Below are positions 10,781 to 30,140 of a DNA stretch of 64,000 nt, in pieces. The DNA lies in NCBI GenBank assembly GCA_017506865.1, contig JAFCMP010000016.1, positions 1-64,000 on the forward strand, written 5' to 3'. This stretch comes from Tribonema minus (lineage: Eukaryota > Sar > Xanthophyceae > Tribonematales > Tribonemataceae). The notes beneath the pieces are model-generated. The model was given only the letters and a program-made list of their open reading frames with translations, made no database searches and was not told the origin of the DNA. Positions within the stretch are counted from its first letter, which is position 1, and every line of letters begins with the position of its first letter. A program made the translations under genes and the position numbers.

Positions 10781-10858
10781 ATTGCCATTCATTCAATCAA
10801 TTTTCATTCATTCATTCATTCATCGCCATTCATTCATTCATTCTTTCTTCACCTGCAG

Positions 10859-18457
<7,599 letters not shown>

Positions 18458-19222
18458 CTCTCTGGGGGTCTTCACCTACAGTTTCATCTACAGTTGAAGT
18501 TTGTGTACATGATTTCTCTGCCCCTCCTCCCGTAGTACGTACGAACGTCATGTTTCATGTGCCGTGCATGTCCGCGGCAGGGCCTTGAGCAGTGCTGGGG
18601 TGTGTGATGAGCACTGCCGTCGCTGCAGCAGCGGAAAACAGGTGGTGCTTGGCTGCTACAGTAGTACGCGTGCCTGCACTGCGCGCTGCGTTGTCTTGGG
18701 CAGCTGCAGCCGAGCAGCACCGTGGGGATATGTACCTACCTACTGTAGCCTTATTCATTTGGAAGAGGAGCGCAGGGCTCACGGCTGTGTGTGAACGCTG
18801 CCCCACTGCCCTCATTGTGCATGACACATGCTGTTGCGAGCGCGAGTGACTTTTGTTGTCATGCGTCTTTTGCTGCGCTGCATTTTGAGTCGCCCTGCAA
18901 CTGCAACTGCGCTGTCAGAGAGGCATGATCGTTTTGAGCGTGCCTTTGCCACTCGTTTTGCCCAGCAACTGCAACTGCAACTTCCGAAAAGACTGTTCCC
19001 GGACTCCGAGACCGGGCTTTGCTTTTTGGCCACGGCTCGAAGGACTTTGGTGTGCGACGACTGTCTTTGGCAGATAGGTACTTGCCAACAAACAAAAGTC
19101 ACAGCAGCGAAAGGCAGCAGCGGCAACAGACCAGCACTTAATACATTTAGCAAGGAAGGAAGCGGCGACAGTCACCACACAGAATCCACTCACTACTTGG
19201 CCAGGAAAGGAAGGGGAGCACC
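18458..19222. other. Intergenic region between the bZIP-like gene and the YeeE/YedE gene
   Basis: No coding family or RNA gene recognised. It should contain the 3' end of the bZIP-like gene and the promoter of the transporter. Short repeated CAACTGCAACTG words occur near 18897-18980. Confidence 0.5.
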
Positions 19223-21363
19223 ATGATGCTGCCGGCGACTGAATGGACTCTGCAGCAGAGCTTGGCGGGAGGCATTGTTCTTGGTTCCAGCACAGCTCTC
19301 ATGATGGTGCTCAAAGGACGCATAGCTGGCTTGAGTGGCATCTTTGCCACCATCACGCAGCCCCTTGATGACTCCTGGCACTGGAAGGCGGCGTTCACAG
19401 CGGGCTTCGCGGGAGCCTCCGCGGCGATTGCTATCTGGTATCCTGGCGCCTTCATAACTGAGGTCGGCTACTCGAGAGTCAGGTGCGCAAACCCAGGCAA
19501 TAGCCTTATCGCCCTCCATTTTCAGTCAATGCAATGTGTACTTTTTTGAGCATACAACTCCAATATCTAGTAGCCTGAACTTGGTAATTTTGCTGTGCCA
19601 ATAACAATTGGGGTGAGAAATGCGCTGCAAGCACTCCAAAAAAATTAACGTCTGCACTAGGGGAAGCGCGTGGTGTTCAAGTATTTCTTTCTAACAATGC
19701 ACATGTGTGGCCGGACTGTGTGCAAAACTGACTTGATGACTCAGCGATGCTGAGCTGGCCTTATGCAGGTTTTCATGCTTTCATACTGTTTCATCTCACT
19801 ACTTTCAGCAGAGAGTTGTGTGCCGCCTCTCTCTCAAAACATGAGGTTCATGATGAAACACACGGTTTGCTATACCTGCATGCCACATCTGCCAACGACG
19901 GACATGTGCATGATGAGAGTCGCTGTCAACTTGAGGTTATGAGAACTTGGTTCCCCTGCTTTGTGTTCACTTTCACACCTGTTCAGTACAGAGTCTGTGT
20001 TCGGCTGCCACGGTTGCCACCTGATTACGCTCCATGTATGCTCAGCAATTATGCTGCAAGCCCATGAAATTCATGCATGCACTGCTGTGCTCTGCAAGTG
20101 CACGCACGCTCCTGCAGCCACATTTTGAAGTTTTCATTGAAGTTGTCATTGTCTCACAACCAGCTGGGTCAGGCTACTGTACTTCGGGCGAGTGCAGACC
20201 TAGCCCTAACCCTAAGCTGCCAGGTCTTCGCCTGGCCTACCCCCAATCCTTACCGTACACCGCACCACGCAATAATGCACTCTCACACTGCGCCATTCCT
20301 TCCACATAACCTTGAACTTTGACTTCGACCTCACCGTTTGCCGACGCATGACAGCAGCCACACACCGCAACCTACACAGTCCCACAGCACGCACATCATA
20401 CACCTGTGCAAGTTGAACTTCAACTACAACGTAAATTGCAGGTACGCGCCCGCCGGCGTCCTCGTCGGCTTTGGCGCGCGCCTCGGCAACGGCTGCACCT
20501 CTCCTTATTAAATTCAACTTCAACTGACCGCCATATTTGAACTTCAACTTCAAATCAAATGCACCTTTGGAAACCGCAGGTACGCGCTCGCGGGCGCCCT
20601 CGTCGGCTTCGGCGCACGCCTCGGCAACGGCTGCACCTCGGGGCACGGCATCTGCGGCCTAGCGCGCCTGTCACGCCGCTCCCTCGTCGCAGTCCTCACC
20701 TTCATGACCGCCGCCGCCGCCGTCGCGACGTCCCTCGAACTCAACGGCGCACTCACCACGCTCCCGCCGGGCCCCGCCGACCAGCCCGGCGCTCCCTCCG
20801 GCGCCGCTGCCGCGGTGCTGCTGGCAGCGGCGGCGGCGCAGCGCTGCTACGCGAAGCGCGACATTACTTCGCTTTTTGTGAGCGTGCCGCTGGGGGCGCT
20901 GTTCGCGGCGGGCCTCGCGCTCGCGGGCATGGGCAACCGCGGCAAGGTCCTCGGCTTCCTCGTGCCGCGCATCGGCGGCGGCGACGGCGGCGGAGCGTGG
21001 GACCCCAGTCTCGCCCTCGTCATGGGCGGCGCGATTCCTGTGGCGGCGCTCGGATTCGCCTTCACCAAGCGCCGCACGCCGCTGCTCGGCGGCGCCAAGT
21101 GCCCCCCTCCCCCCTCCGATATCGACCTCCCCCTGGTGCTCGGCGCTTGGATTTTTGGCGCGGGGTGGGGCGCGGCGGGGCTCTGCCCGGGGCCTGCGGT
21201 GCTGCTGGCGGCGGCGGGCGTGCGCAACGTCTGGGCGTACTTTGTGCCGGCGATGGCGGCGGGGATGGCGGGCGCCAAGGCCGTGAACGCGGCGCTCGCG
21301 CGGCGGCGGCAGCGCGGCGGCGGCGGCGGCGGCGCCGGCGGCAGCGACAGCAAGCAGCACTGA
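19223..21363 (+). CDS. YeeE/YedE family sulfur-transport membrane protein
   Basis: Exons 19223-19482 and 20580-21363 join in phase 2 (AG plus G restores Arg) to give about 347 residues, the usual size of YeeE/YedE proteins. The family moves thiosulfate or related sulfur compounds across membranes in bacteria. Diagnostic motifs are the two half-repeats [15 protein letters not shown] (second exon start) and [14 protein letters not shown] near the C-terminus, each with the conserved Cys. Multiple hydrophobic Gly/Ala-rich segments fit a polytopic membrane protein. The start is the first of two adjacent ATGs (19223, 19226) after an A/G-rich leader. The tail is a Gly-rich then Ser/Lys/His stretch. 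The membrane it occupies (plasma or organelle) cannot be told. Substrate is inferred from family only. Confidence 0.88.
20443..20510 (+). repeat. Upstream echo of the 5' edge of YeeE/YedE exon 2
   Basis: TTGCAGGTACGCGC, then a near copy of the exon start up to AACGGCTGCACCTC, about 130 bp upstream of the real acceptor. It then breaks off into TTCAACTTCAACTG-type intron sequence. The copy preserves AG and the first roughly 60 exon bases. Confidence 0.93.
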
Positions 21364-21700
21364 TGGTGCACTTGCCTGCCGGCGCTGAGGTCTGCTCGCG
21401 CGTTGGCGACGGCGGCGGCGGCGCCAGCGGCGGCAAGCGCTGCTGAGCACTGATGGTGCACGCCTGCCAGGTGTGCTGGGGCGGCAGCAGCAGCAGCAGC
21501 AGCAGCAGCGGCAGCGGCGGCGGCAGCGCGGCGGCGGCGGCGGCAGCGGCGACGGCAAGTGCTGCTGAGCACTGATGACGCGCTTGCCTGCAGGCGCTGA
21601 TGTGTGCTGGCGGCAGCGGCGGCAGCGGCGGCAGCGGCGACGGAAAGGGCTGCTGAGAACCGAAAATTGCAGGCGCCCGAGGTCAGCGCTGCGACGCCCA

Positions 21701-21741
<41 letters not shown>

Positions 21742-21960
21742 CAGCGGCGGCGGCAGAGGCAGCGGCGGCAGTGGTGGCGGTGGCGGGAGCAGCAGTGCTG
21801 GAGCAGCAGCAGGGGCTGCTGCGCTGCGGTGATCAACGACAGTCGCTGCTACACTTCATGCAGTGAGCCGCAAGCGGGGGCGGCGGCGGCGGGGGGAGCG
21901 GCAAGCGCGGCGCATGGGTGGGGGGGGGGGGGGGGGGGGGGGGGGTGGTGGGTGGGGGGG
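21354..21960 (+). repeat. GC-rich 3' tandem repeats, GGC/CAG microsatellites and a G-run
   Basis: Downstream of and overlapping the transporter stop, a unit containing GCTGAGCACTGATGGTGCAC, TTGCCTGC, GGCGCTGA and a (GGC)n tract recurs about four times with variable length (21354-21660). It is followed by (GGC)n at 21705-21740 and an uninterrupted G-run near 21920-21945. Long frames here on both strands are compositional artefacts. Confidence 0.8.
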
Positions 21961-24900
21961 GGATGAGTCAAAGGCATGAGGGAGTCATTGAAGGCGGAGG
22001 GTGTGGTGCCGGCTTCAGGGCAACTGGAAGAACCTAACGCGTTGTAAACCTCAAGTTGAATTTGAGGTTGACTTTGGGAAGGTTGTGCCGTGCTTTGCGG
22101 AGTTATGCAAGACAGCGGGTAGTTTGGGTGCGTGTTAGCAGGGGGCTCTGCAGGCATCGTCTGCGGGTTCTGCGCATCACGACCGCGGGTACAACAGGAG
22201 TACAGCTGGCATGCATCGAGTAAACAGAGTGAACAGGCCATACGGCCAACTTCATATCGACGCAGGAAAGAGGCTGACTGTGAAGCAGCCCAATATATTC
22301 TCGCATCAGCCGGATATGTCTTGGCACGTGGCACTGTGTAGCTGCGGGCCCTGTACCTGTGTTATTTTTTCAAGTATCCGAGGAATTCCCGCCTCTCTCT
22401 GCTGGTATAGCCAGCCAACACGCGTAGCGGGCAAGGCACTCTAGGAGCACTGCTGCACACCGTTGCCATTGGCAATTGAGTACATCCGTGCTGCAGGCTC
22501 AACATCAACGGCCGGCTGCATCATTCCATGTTTGACAGCGATGGTACACCTACGGCTGGGCGCGGCGTCGGTCGCTGTTGTTCAACTTGAAGTTGTGGCG
22601 GTGACACTTGCTGCCCACTAGCGAATCAAACACTTGCAAAGCCAGGAAGCACTCAGGCTGCTGCCTGATGCGTCTGTGTGCGTGATCTGCGCGGTAAATA
22701 CGACAGTGCATCTTGGGCTCCAGGCCTCGAAGTTTGCGGCGTGTGTCATCAGCTGCTGCCCTTGATGCTATACTGGCACACTGCCTGTGCTGTGCAGTGA
22801 CTTGTAATGTGAGGTTGCACCTGGAAGCTATGGCGCAGCTCTGCAGTTTGCCTTTTGAACATTACGCATGTCATGGATCGGCTCCGCTCATCCGCGACCC
22901 TGAAGGGCCAAGAAGCAACCGAGGCCCTTGTCCAGTAGTAAAGTCTCCAGGGCAGCACTGGTGTTGAAGTTGGCTTTTTATGGCACTGGCATGCTGTAGC
23001 CCTGTGTTAGGGGCATGTGCTGACTACTCACTTGTTGAATGTTGACATTGACCTCACTATAGCATAAGTGCTCGGTTGCTTTTTGAGTTTCAGGGTCGCG
23101 GATGGGCGAAGCGGATCATTCACTGTGTCACATGCCATCATGACTCACTGACTCACTCACTCAGTCACTCAGTCACTCACTCACTGTCACATTATGAGTC
23201 AGCAGTGCCTTTATGTAATACTTGCAGTATGTGTTATGTTACCTTTAGATCTTCAATTTTGGTCCAGCCTGAGCAATGCGCTGATAGCAAGCTTTGTGTG
23301 AAGACCTATGTCGTAAACCTCCTGACTGACAGGATGAAACCAAATATAAAACCAAGCCATAAGTTGTTGTGCACATGTGCAACCTGTGGTCACTGCTCTT
23401 TTGTGCCTAGGCGATTGTCATTTTTTTAATGTTGCTACGGTCTGCAGTACGCCAGATGCCTGGCTGAGGTTGATTTTATTTGTAGTACGGTGGATGCCTG
23501 GCCGATTTGGAGGCTTATTTTATTTGAAGCAACTTGAACTTGACGACTCACTGACAGGCTGGCTCCTATTTTGTTTGAGCTTGAAGCAGTACCGTACCGT
23601 AGGGACTTCCAGGTACACACGCGCGGAGGAGCAGGAGCAGGAGCAGCAGGAGGAAGGAGCTCGCAGCAGGGTTGCAGTGTGCGGCCGGGGACACCGGGGG
23701 GGGTAACACTAGCAAATAGAAGGGCGGGTAGTAGTAGATATGCTTGCTTTAGTGACAGCATCAGCCTTTGCAGCACCAGTGCCTGGCACTTAGTGATCCA
23801 TGACCATTGTCCTCAGTTCTGAGCGCTGCTATCAGTAGCCCAGGCCTGCACAACGCTGTTCAAGGTTAGGACCATTTTGGCAGAGACACGAGAGGCCTCA
23901 AAGTGGGTCTGGTCGTGTAGAGGCAGTAGCTTAGGCACTTTGGTGCACCATGATTGTGGGGACCAATCAGGGTTTGGGTGGGGGGGTGTTGGGGTTGGGT
24001 CGGACTCTTCGTAGCAACAGCATTGATACCTTTAGCACCAGTGCCTGGTGCCCAGTGATCATTTTGCCTAGAGGCGTGATTCAGACGTGTCAGCATGGTC
24101 CTCAGTTCTGGGCGCTGTCAAAGGCGACCCAGGCCTGCATAAATCTTTCCAGAGACGGGACAAGTGTGCCTCACGGCTGGGCAACCCTAAGTAGGGTTTG
24201 GTTGTGGGGTGTTGGTGGTAGTGTGAAGAGGGGGAAGCCTGTTTGCGTTTGAGTCTCTCTTCGGAGAAGGAATGTTGCATTGCGTGCACATCCAAAGAGA
24301 GGGCTTTTCGCGCCCCTTGCGAAGCGAAATTAATAAAAGTACACATAATGTGTTAGGCTAGGCTTTGTTGAACTTCGAAGCATATATGACAACCAGTACA
24401 CACAATGTGTTAGGCTTTGACAATGCTTTCATGTGCTTGTGATGATATCCACAGGGGACGAAGTGCTGAAGTATACACACCAGCAATGTTGACTTCACGC
24501 AGGATGTGCACAAAAAAAATATGCTGGTTGTTTTTAAAATTGAAATGCGTGCATGCCATTGGTCTGCAGGGGTCATGAGTTGAAGCTGAGCTCAACAAGA
24601 ATATATAAATGAAACTGTAAGCTATGACAAATCAGTACATGATGACAGTATATCATTTTATTATTAGTAAATATAAATAAATGTCATTTATTTATTTATA
24701 ATAATTCCCAATTCAAGTCTGAATGACCGACCTGAAATCCGGCGTGCGCGCATGCTTGCACCAGCGACAATGCACATCTGTTTCAAATTGGATTGGCGAT
24801 GTTACAGTACTACTTCGTATGCAGGAGCATGGGCCTGCCTTGATGAGCGTGGCGCCCCTTCTGACTATGCATACTATATGCCTGCAGGCTGGAACTTCAA

Positions 24901-25060
24901 AAGAAGTGAGCAACTGACACTTCGATTACGCCACCACTGAAGCTGATGTCGCTGCTGCTCGAAGACGACAACAACTTTTGATTTTGTTAGCTTAGTAATA
25001 CTATCATAATGGTGATCTCGAGTTAGCTTTTGTGGGCATTTCAAGCGTTTTGGAATCTAA
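21961..25060. other. Gene-poor region with a degenerate tandem duplication
   Basis: No gene recognised. A roughly 265-bp unit occurs twice, at about 23757-23990 and 24020-24240, sharing ACCAGTGCCTGG, CAGTGATC, GTCCTCAGTTCTG, CCAGGCCTGCA and GGGTTTGG blocks. A TCAC/TCAG microsatellite lies at 23140-23190. The last part (24600-24720) is A/T-rich. Confidence 0.6.
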
Positions 25061-25068
25061 GTGGGTAC

Positions 25069-25216
25069 ATATGGACTTGTATTTATAAAGGCCCAAGGGA
25101 GGCGGCGGGTTGCCTATGCAATCGAAAAGCTTGTGTCAACGCAGCAGCCTAGACTGCGCTATGCCCTAGGAGCTTGGATACCGGCGCTGCAACACAGCCC
25201 AGCATTCGCGCTCCGC
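25069..25216 (-). mobile_element. 5'-truncated copy of the LINE found at 47392-57059
   Basis: This 148-bp stretch matches the 3' terminal part of the large LINE (47392-47541), from TATGGACTTGTAT through GCGTCAACGCAGCAGCC-type sequence to GCGCTCC, with about nine differences including a small indel. It is flanked by GTGGGTAC on both sides (25061-25068 and 25217-25224), a likely 8-bp target-site duplication. It therefore looks like a typical 5'-truncated LINE insertion, inserted in the same orientation as the full copy. The element ends without a poly(A) tail. Confidence 0.93.
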
Positions 25217-25224
25217 GTGGGTAC

Positions 25225-28200
25225 TGGTAGGACGTACTACATGTACTCTCATGATTGTTTTGAAAGCCTTTCAGAGCCTTCAAGGTTAAGTTCACCTTGA
25301 AGTTTTAGAATTGACTCGGAGGTGGTTCATTCCAAGTTGGTGCTGCAGCCATCATGATGATAAACATTTGTGAATTTACCAGATATCTAGATCTGACTCA
25401 CTCAGTCTGGCAGTCATGATGCATCTGTGACTAATCCCTAGTGATCCTGTGACTTGTTCGATTGCTGTGGTGTTGCTGGTCATGATCAGCAGTAATTGGG
25501 TAGTACGAGCCTGAGGGATCTTTTTGATACAATCTGCGAATTATCCGACGAGTCAAGACATGCTACTGAGGTTAAGTTACGGACCGTCACGGTGGCGTGT
25601 GCGCCCGGGGTAATGATTTAATTATTGCCGGTGTCCTCAATCTAGGCCTCACCCTCAGGCTCAGCTTGGCCACTTCAATTCTCTGAACATCAGCCATCAT
25701 GAGGCTCAATTGAGCTTGCAGAACTTCAACTTACAGTAAACTTCAATGTCAACTTCAACTTTTAGTGCAGAATTTTCGGGATTTTTCTCGAATCCGGGAG
25801 AGGAATGTTCAACTAGTATTTTTGGAATTTTTTTAATTTTTATTGAGAAATTCCGTCCTGTATGCCATGGCATATGCGCATACCAATAGTACTACTAGTC
25901 CTACTATACTGATTATGTACAGACATATTATAATTGTACTTCATACTATAGTACTACTAGTAGGTATACATGTGCACCCATGTATGCATGTATGCGCACG
26001 TGAAGAGCATAGGCAGGTCGGGTCACCCGGTGTTGCGACGCGTTGCTGCTGGTGTTCAGAAGGCCAAAATGCAGGACCCCACAATAATCGCGACTGACAC
26101 ATGTGAAACGCGATGCTTCTGCGCCACAATTTGATGCTATCTAAATAACTTTGAAAATTCGGAAATTGCCACAAAGCGCGGCGCGCGTCATAGTATGCAC
26201 TGCAGGCTGGCAGACACTGCACACTGTGGCACTCTGTGAGGCAGTGTGGCACTATCAGCATATGCATATGAGTAATACACAAAAACATTATGATCATCAT
26301 ATAGTATGCTAATACAATACGTTGGCAGCTGTTTTGAGTCTCTGCCTGACAACATAACTTCAAGTTCAAGTTGAAGGCGATCTCTGCGTATATAGATAGC
26401 CATGTCCCCTGAGTCATTGTAATAATCATCTATCATGATACCACTGTAAACCCCTGGCGGGCCAGCGAGTCTTTGCACATGGGTGTCGGCGAATTTTTCA
26501 TGCAGCAGGGCAGAATATTTGGGAATTAATTAAGAACGGGGAAACGGAAGGGAGAAAGGACATGGGAAGAGAGGGGGAGAAGGAGGCCTAAAGAGGGGAA
26601 CAAATGAGCAGCAGGCGCAAAGGGCATGCATTTTCTTGCAGTGGTACACAAGCAGCTTGCAGCGGCTCTCAGAGCAGGCGTGAACACTTGGCTTATCAGT
26701 TGCTACAGCACCGCAATGTTGCACTTTTTTTGGCAGTTGCAGCATGGAGCAAAGCAGAAATGGCATGTCAGACAACCATGCATCACACAAAAACCCTGCA
26801 ACTATGCCATAGGATTCAACTTGTTCATTATCAGTAATGTGGTGTGTGTGCCAACAAAAAAGCGGCTTCACTCTAATGTAAAGAGACTGTCCGTTCCAAG
26901 TAAGGAGCCATCAAGCAAGTTCTAGCTGGCACAAGACCTTAAGCACTTGATGCGCGCACACAAGCAACTTGAACAGAGGGGCTTGTGATCAGCTGATGCT
27001 GGCTGATTCAAGTGCTGGTAACCTCCTGCGAGTGCACTGCGCATGCTCCGTCGCGGCACGCCTGCTCATTGGCTGCGAAGCCCAGCCGCACTGTGACAGC
27101 AGGCGTGCCAAAACATCCGCTGCTGAGCGCACAAGCCACGCTTCCGGTTTTTGCGCTGATCAGCTGACCATCAACGCACCGCGATGGAAATTTAGTGTGC
27201 TCCGCTGCTGCGGCGCGCGCTCATATCAGCAACACCCTGAACAGCAATGCTGATCGTAGTTCATGCACATCCTGCGATAAGGGACCACCGCCAGCACCAC
27301 CAGCAACGGTGGTGGCGGCGGCGGCGGCGGGCAGCAGCAGCAGCAGCAGCAGCAGCTTGCACAGCACATGCGGCGCAGCAGCATCAACAAGACATCACCG
27401 CTGCTTGAGTCGTCCTGTGTTCAGAGTGAGCATTAATGCGCGCATGTACTTGTGAATGTACACCTTTTCCATGTTACTTGGAGGTATTGAAGCTTGTGTC
27501 TAGTTGAGGGCAATCTGCGCATTGCTCATCTTCAATTTACGCTAAAGCCTGGCCATGGTGACTGATCGCCACACATCGTGATCACGCTGGTAGCACGCTG
27601 TACAATGGCAGGCTGATGCAGTCGATGAAGCACAACTGAGTGGAACAACAAGTGCTTGCACCTGCACACGATATTTTGCAGTACATCGCATGACAAAGGT
27701 GGCATACCAGGCTGCACTTGTACGCTGCAAATTGATGATTGTGCCCTGGCAGTGGCATTTGACAAGCGCCCAGGCATTATGTCATGAACTCATGAATTCA
27801 GTACAGTTCATCCTCCAACCAGCACATAAATGTGACTGCGCTGTGTACGTAGTGGTCTGCACTTGCTTCTCGCATGTCACACGCGGTCGGTTAAGACACT
27901 GTAGTTTTGGCTGTAGCCCCAGGGCCGCAAGCACCTCTTTATCAACAGCAGATGATGCAGACCTGCAAAAAGCTACCGGTTCTTGCAGCTCCCTCAGCAA
28001 GAGTATCACATCGTTGAGAGATCATGTCTACATGCATGCTGACATGCTTTGCAAGGGGCAGAGCAACACGACATCTGAGCTCAACAAGTGGCTTCTTAAC
28101 GTTACTTTCAGTGCATACTGCAAGCACATTATAAAACTATGATTTAACGTCGTGCTGCTCGTGCAACAACGGAGCGGCCTGCATGACAGGCTGCAATGGC

Positions 28201-29386
28201 ATAAGCCTCATTTAGTACAAAGCCTGTAGACTAGTCTACGCCGATCGGTGCCATGTTGGATATGCCCGCTCGGCATCAGCAAAGTGCTTTTGCTGCAGTT
28301 TTTGCACTCTTTCTCAACACCAGCTCTTACATAATCCTGCTGATTACCTTGAGAATTGGTGCGGTCTGACCAGGTTTGCCACGAGCAACGCGCCCACCTC
28401 GCAGCCCGCCTCTGAGTCCGCTTTTCGCACTCTCCTCACCAGCAGCAGCGCTCCCCCCACGACTTTTCGCTAATCCCCAGCACCCGCACCAGCAGCGAAC
28501 ATGTCCTGCGATCACTGCACACGCACAGCTGCGCCAGCAAGCCGCCAAAGTCCAGTGTAATCCTCAAAGGCGGCGCAGCAGCTTTTTGTATGGTTCACTC
28601 CATGCCAAGAGCGCCCAAGACCTGCAGCAGTGATGCAATACTCACTAACATCGATGCCAACCGCACAACACGTGCCAGGCGCTTGTACATCGCCTGGTGG
28701 TGGTGCTGCGAGCAGCTTTTTGCCAGGACTTGGAAGACTCAGGAGGCTTGTCGCAGAGCAAGCGATCTGATTGGATGGCCTTGTCGTAGGGCACACTAAG
28801 GAGAGCTCAAATCACCCAATCACATCGCTCATCCTTGTCGGGAGCTGCCCTGTCACAAAAAATACTCGCCTGGGTGTCTTTGTCTGATCCTGGCCCTGTG
28901 TGAAACGGTCGGTTGAACTTTGAAATTCGGCACAAACGGGCACATAGGGGGAGTTGCGGCTGGTTGCCATTTGCCCTGGCAAGCACGCGTCAGGGTGTGT
29001 GTGTTGCAACAGGCCGGGTGTCTTGAGCATGTGTGCATCTTACACATTGTCAGGCCGGTATTTTGAGCAGTGTACACGCTGTACACGCTTAAAAAAAACA
29101 CAAGTTTTGAATCTGAAGTCCGTCCGTCCCGCGGCAGGGCTGTCAACACACCCACCTGCAGAGTGTGTGTTAGTCGTGCTCCGGCTCATGTCGGTAAGCT
29201 GCTCGAAGGCTTCTTCAATTGAGACAGAACATGAACATCGCTCTATGGGACGGTACAGAACGCTTCTCTGGGACGGTACATGTCGATTGAGGACTGCGGC
29301 TCATCAATTGCTTTTCAACATCAGTTTGACACACAGGTTGTACAGGTACTACGTGCACCTACCCTGAGCACAGGTGGTGTACGGGC
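25225..29386. other. Gene-poor, partly A/T-rich region
   Basis: No confident gene. It includes AGTACTACTAGT-type palindromic words (25890-25970) and a (GGC)n then (CAG)n tract at 27310-27360. Purine-rich and A/T-rich patches occur around 25800 and 26520. Possible unrecognised 5' exons of the gene at 29387 could lie in 27200-28800. Confidence 0.5.
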
Positions 29387-30140
29387 ATGCCACGCACCAA
29401 CATACACCAACGCAGCAGCGGCGGCAGCAGCAGCGTATCCTTCAGTGCCAGGTTCAGGCTTAGGGTCATCCAGTCATTCAACAACGGGAGATCGGTATGC
29501 AAGCGCAGCAGCAGCAACGAGTCGGACGCGCCCAAAGCCAGCAGCTGCCGCTGCGATGCTCGCAAGCATGTTTCCTTCAAAGAGACCGTGAGTGTGTGTG
29601 ATCATGACGCCCACCAAAGAAGAGCTCGATTATCATCGGATATGGTGGTCAGAGAGTGAACTTGCAGCTATCCGCGGAGCTTTCTACCTTCAGCTGGCGG
29701 CTCAGGTTCGGCAGCAGCGGCACCAGTTCCACCACGTTTACCTGGAGCTCCAGGTACGCCAGTCGCTGCATGACGGTGAAGTTCAACTTTCAAATTGCTC
29801 TTCCGCCGGCACGAGGGACCGGAGCGGGCTCCCTTCTCCGCCTCTTGACGCGCTTGCGCAACAGCCGCTGCTGCTGCAGCAGGCTCAGCCTGCCGGCATG
29901 CCAGAGCTCAGCGGCTGCCTACTGCTCGCGGACGCTCCCTCTCTTCCTCGCATCATGCCGGGTGCAGTCACCACCTGGTCCACAGAGAGTGACTCAGGTG
30001 ACCCCGGGCAGCCGCTCAAGCTGCTGATTCCGGAATATTTAATCCTTGCCGACTGCTTGATCGGCCAAACGTCAACAACGTGCAGTTCTTCAAGCCCTTC
30101 CACTCACTCATTAGACCCCACCGACCATCAGGAAGTCTAA
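29387..30140 (+). CDS. Hypothetical protein with VSF..TV / WW-S-EL motif, apparently frameshifted
   Basis: Frame one (ATG 29387) is Ser/Arg-rich and leads into RKHVSFKETVSV; the adjacent frame continues CVIMTPTKEELDYHRIWWSE and runs to a stop at 30140. Together these match a pattern I have seen in uncharacterised eukaryotic proteins (VxF, then V-I-P-E-Y, then WWS-EL). The switch falls in a GT-dinucleotide run at 29588-29600 and corresponds to loss of one GT, so it is either an assembly/sequencing error or a true break. The C-terminal part is Gln- and Ser-rich without a known domain. GTGAGT also occurs at the break, but no plausible short intron restores the frame. Function unknown. Confidence 0.5.

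Noticed and set aside
20550-21840. Long minus-strand and alternate-frame open frames over the YeeE/YedE gene
   Set aside because: They are Arg/Ala/Pro-rich shadows of GC-rich codons; the plus-strand frame has clear family motifs and splice sites.
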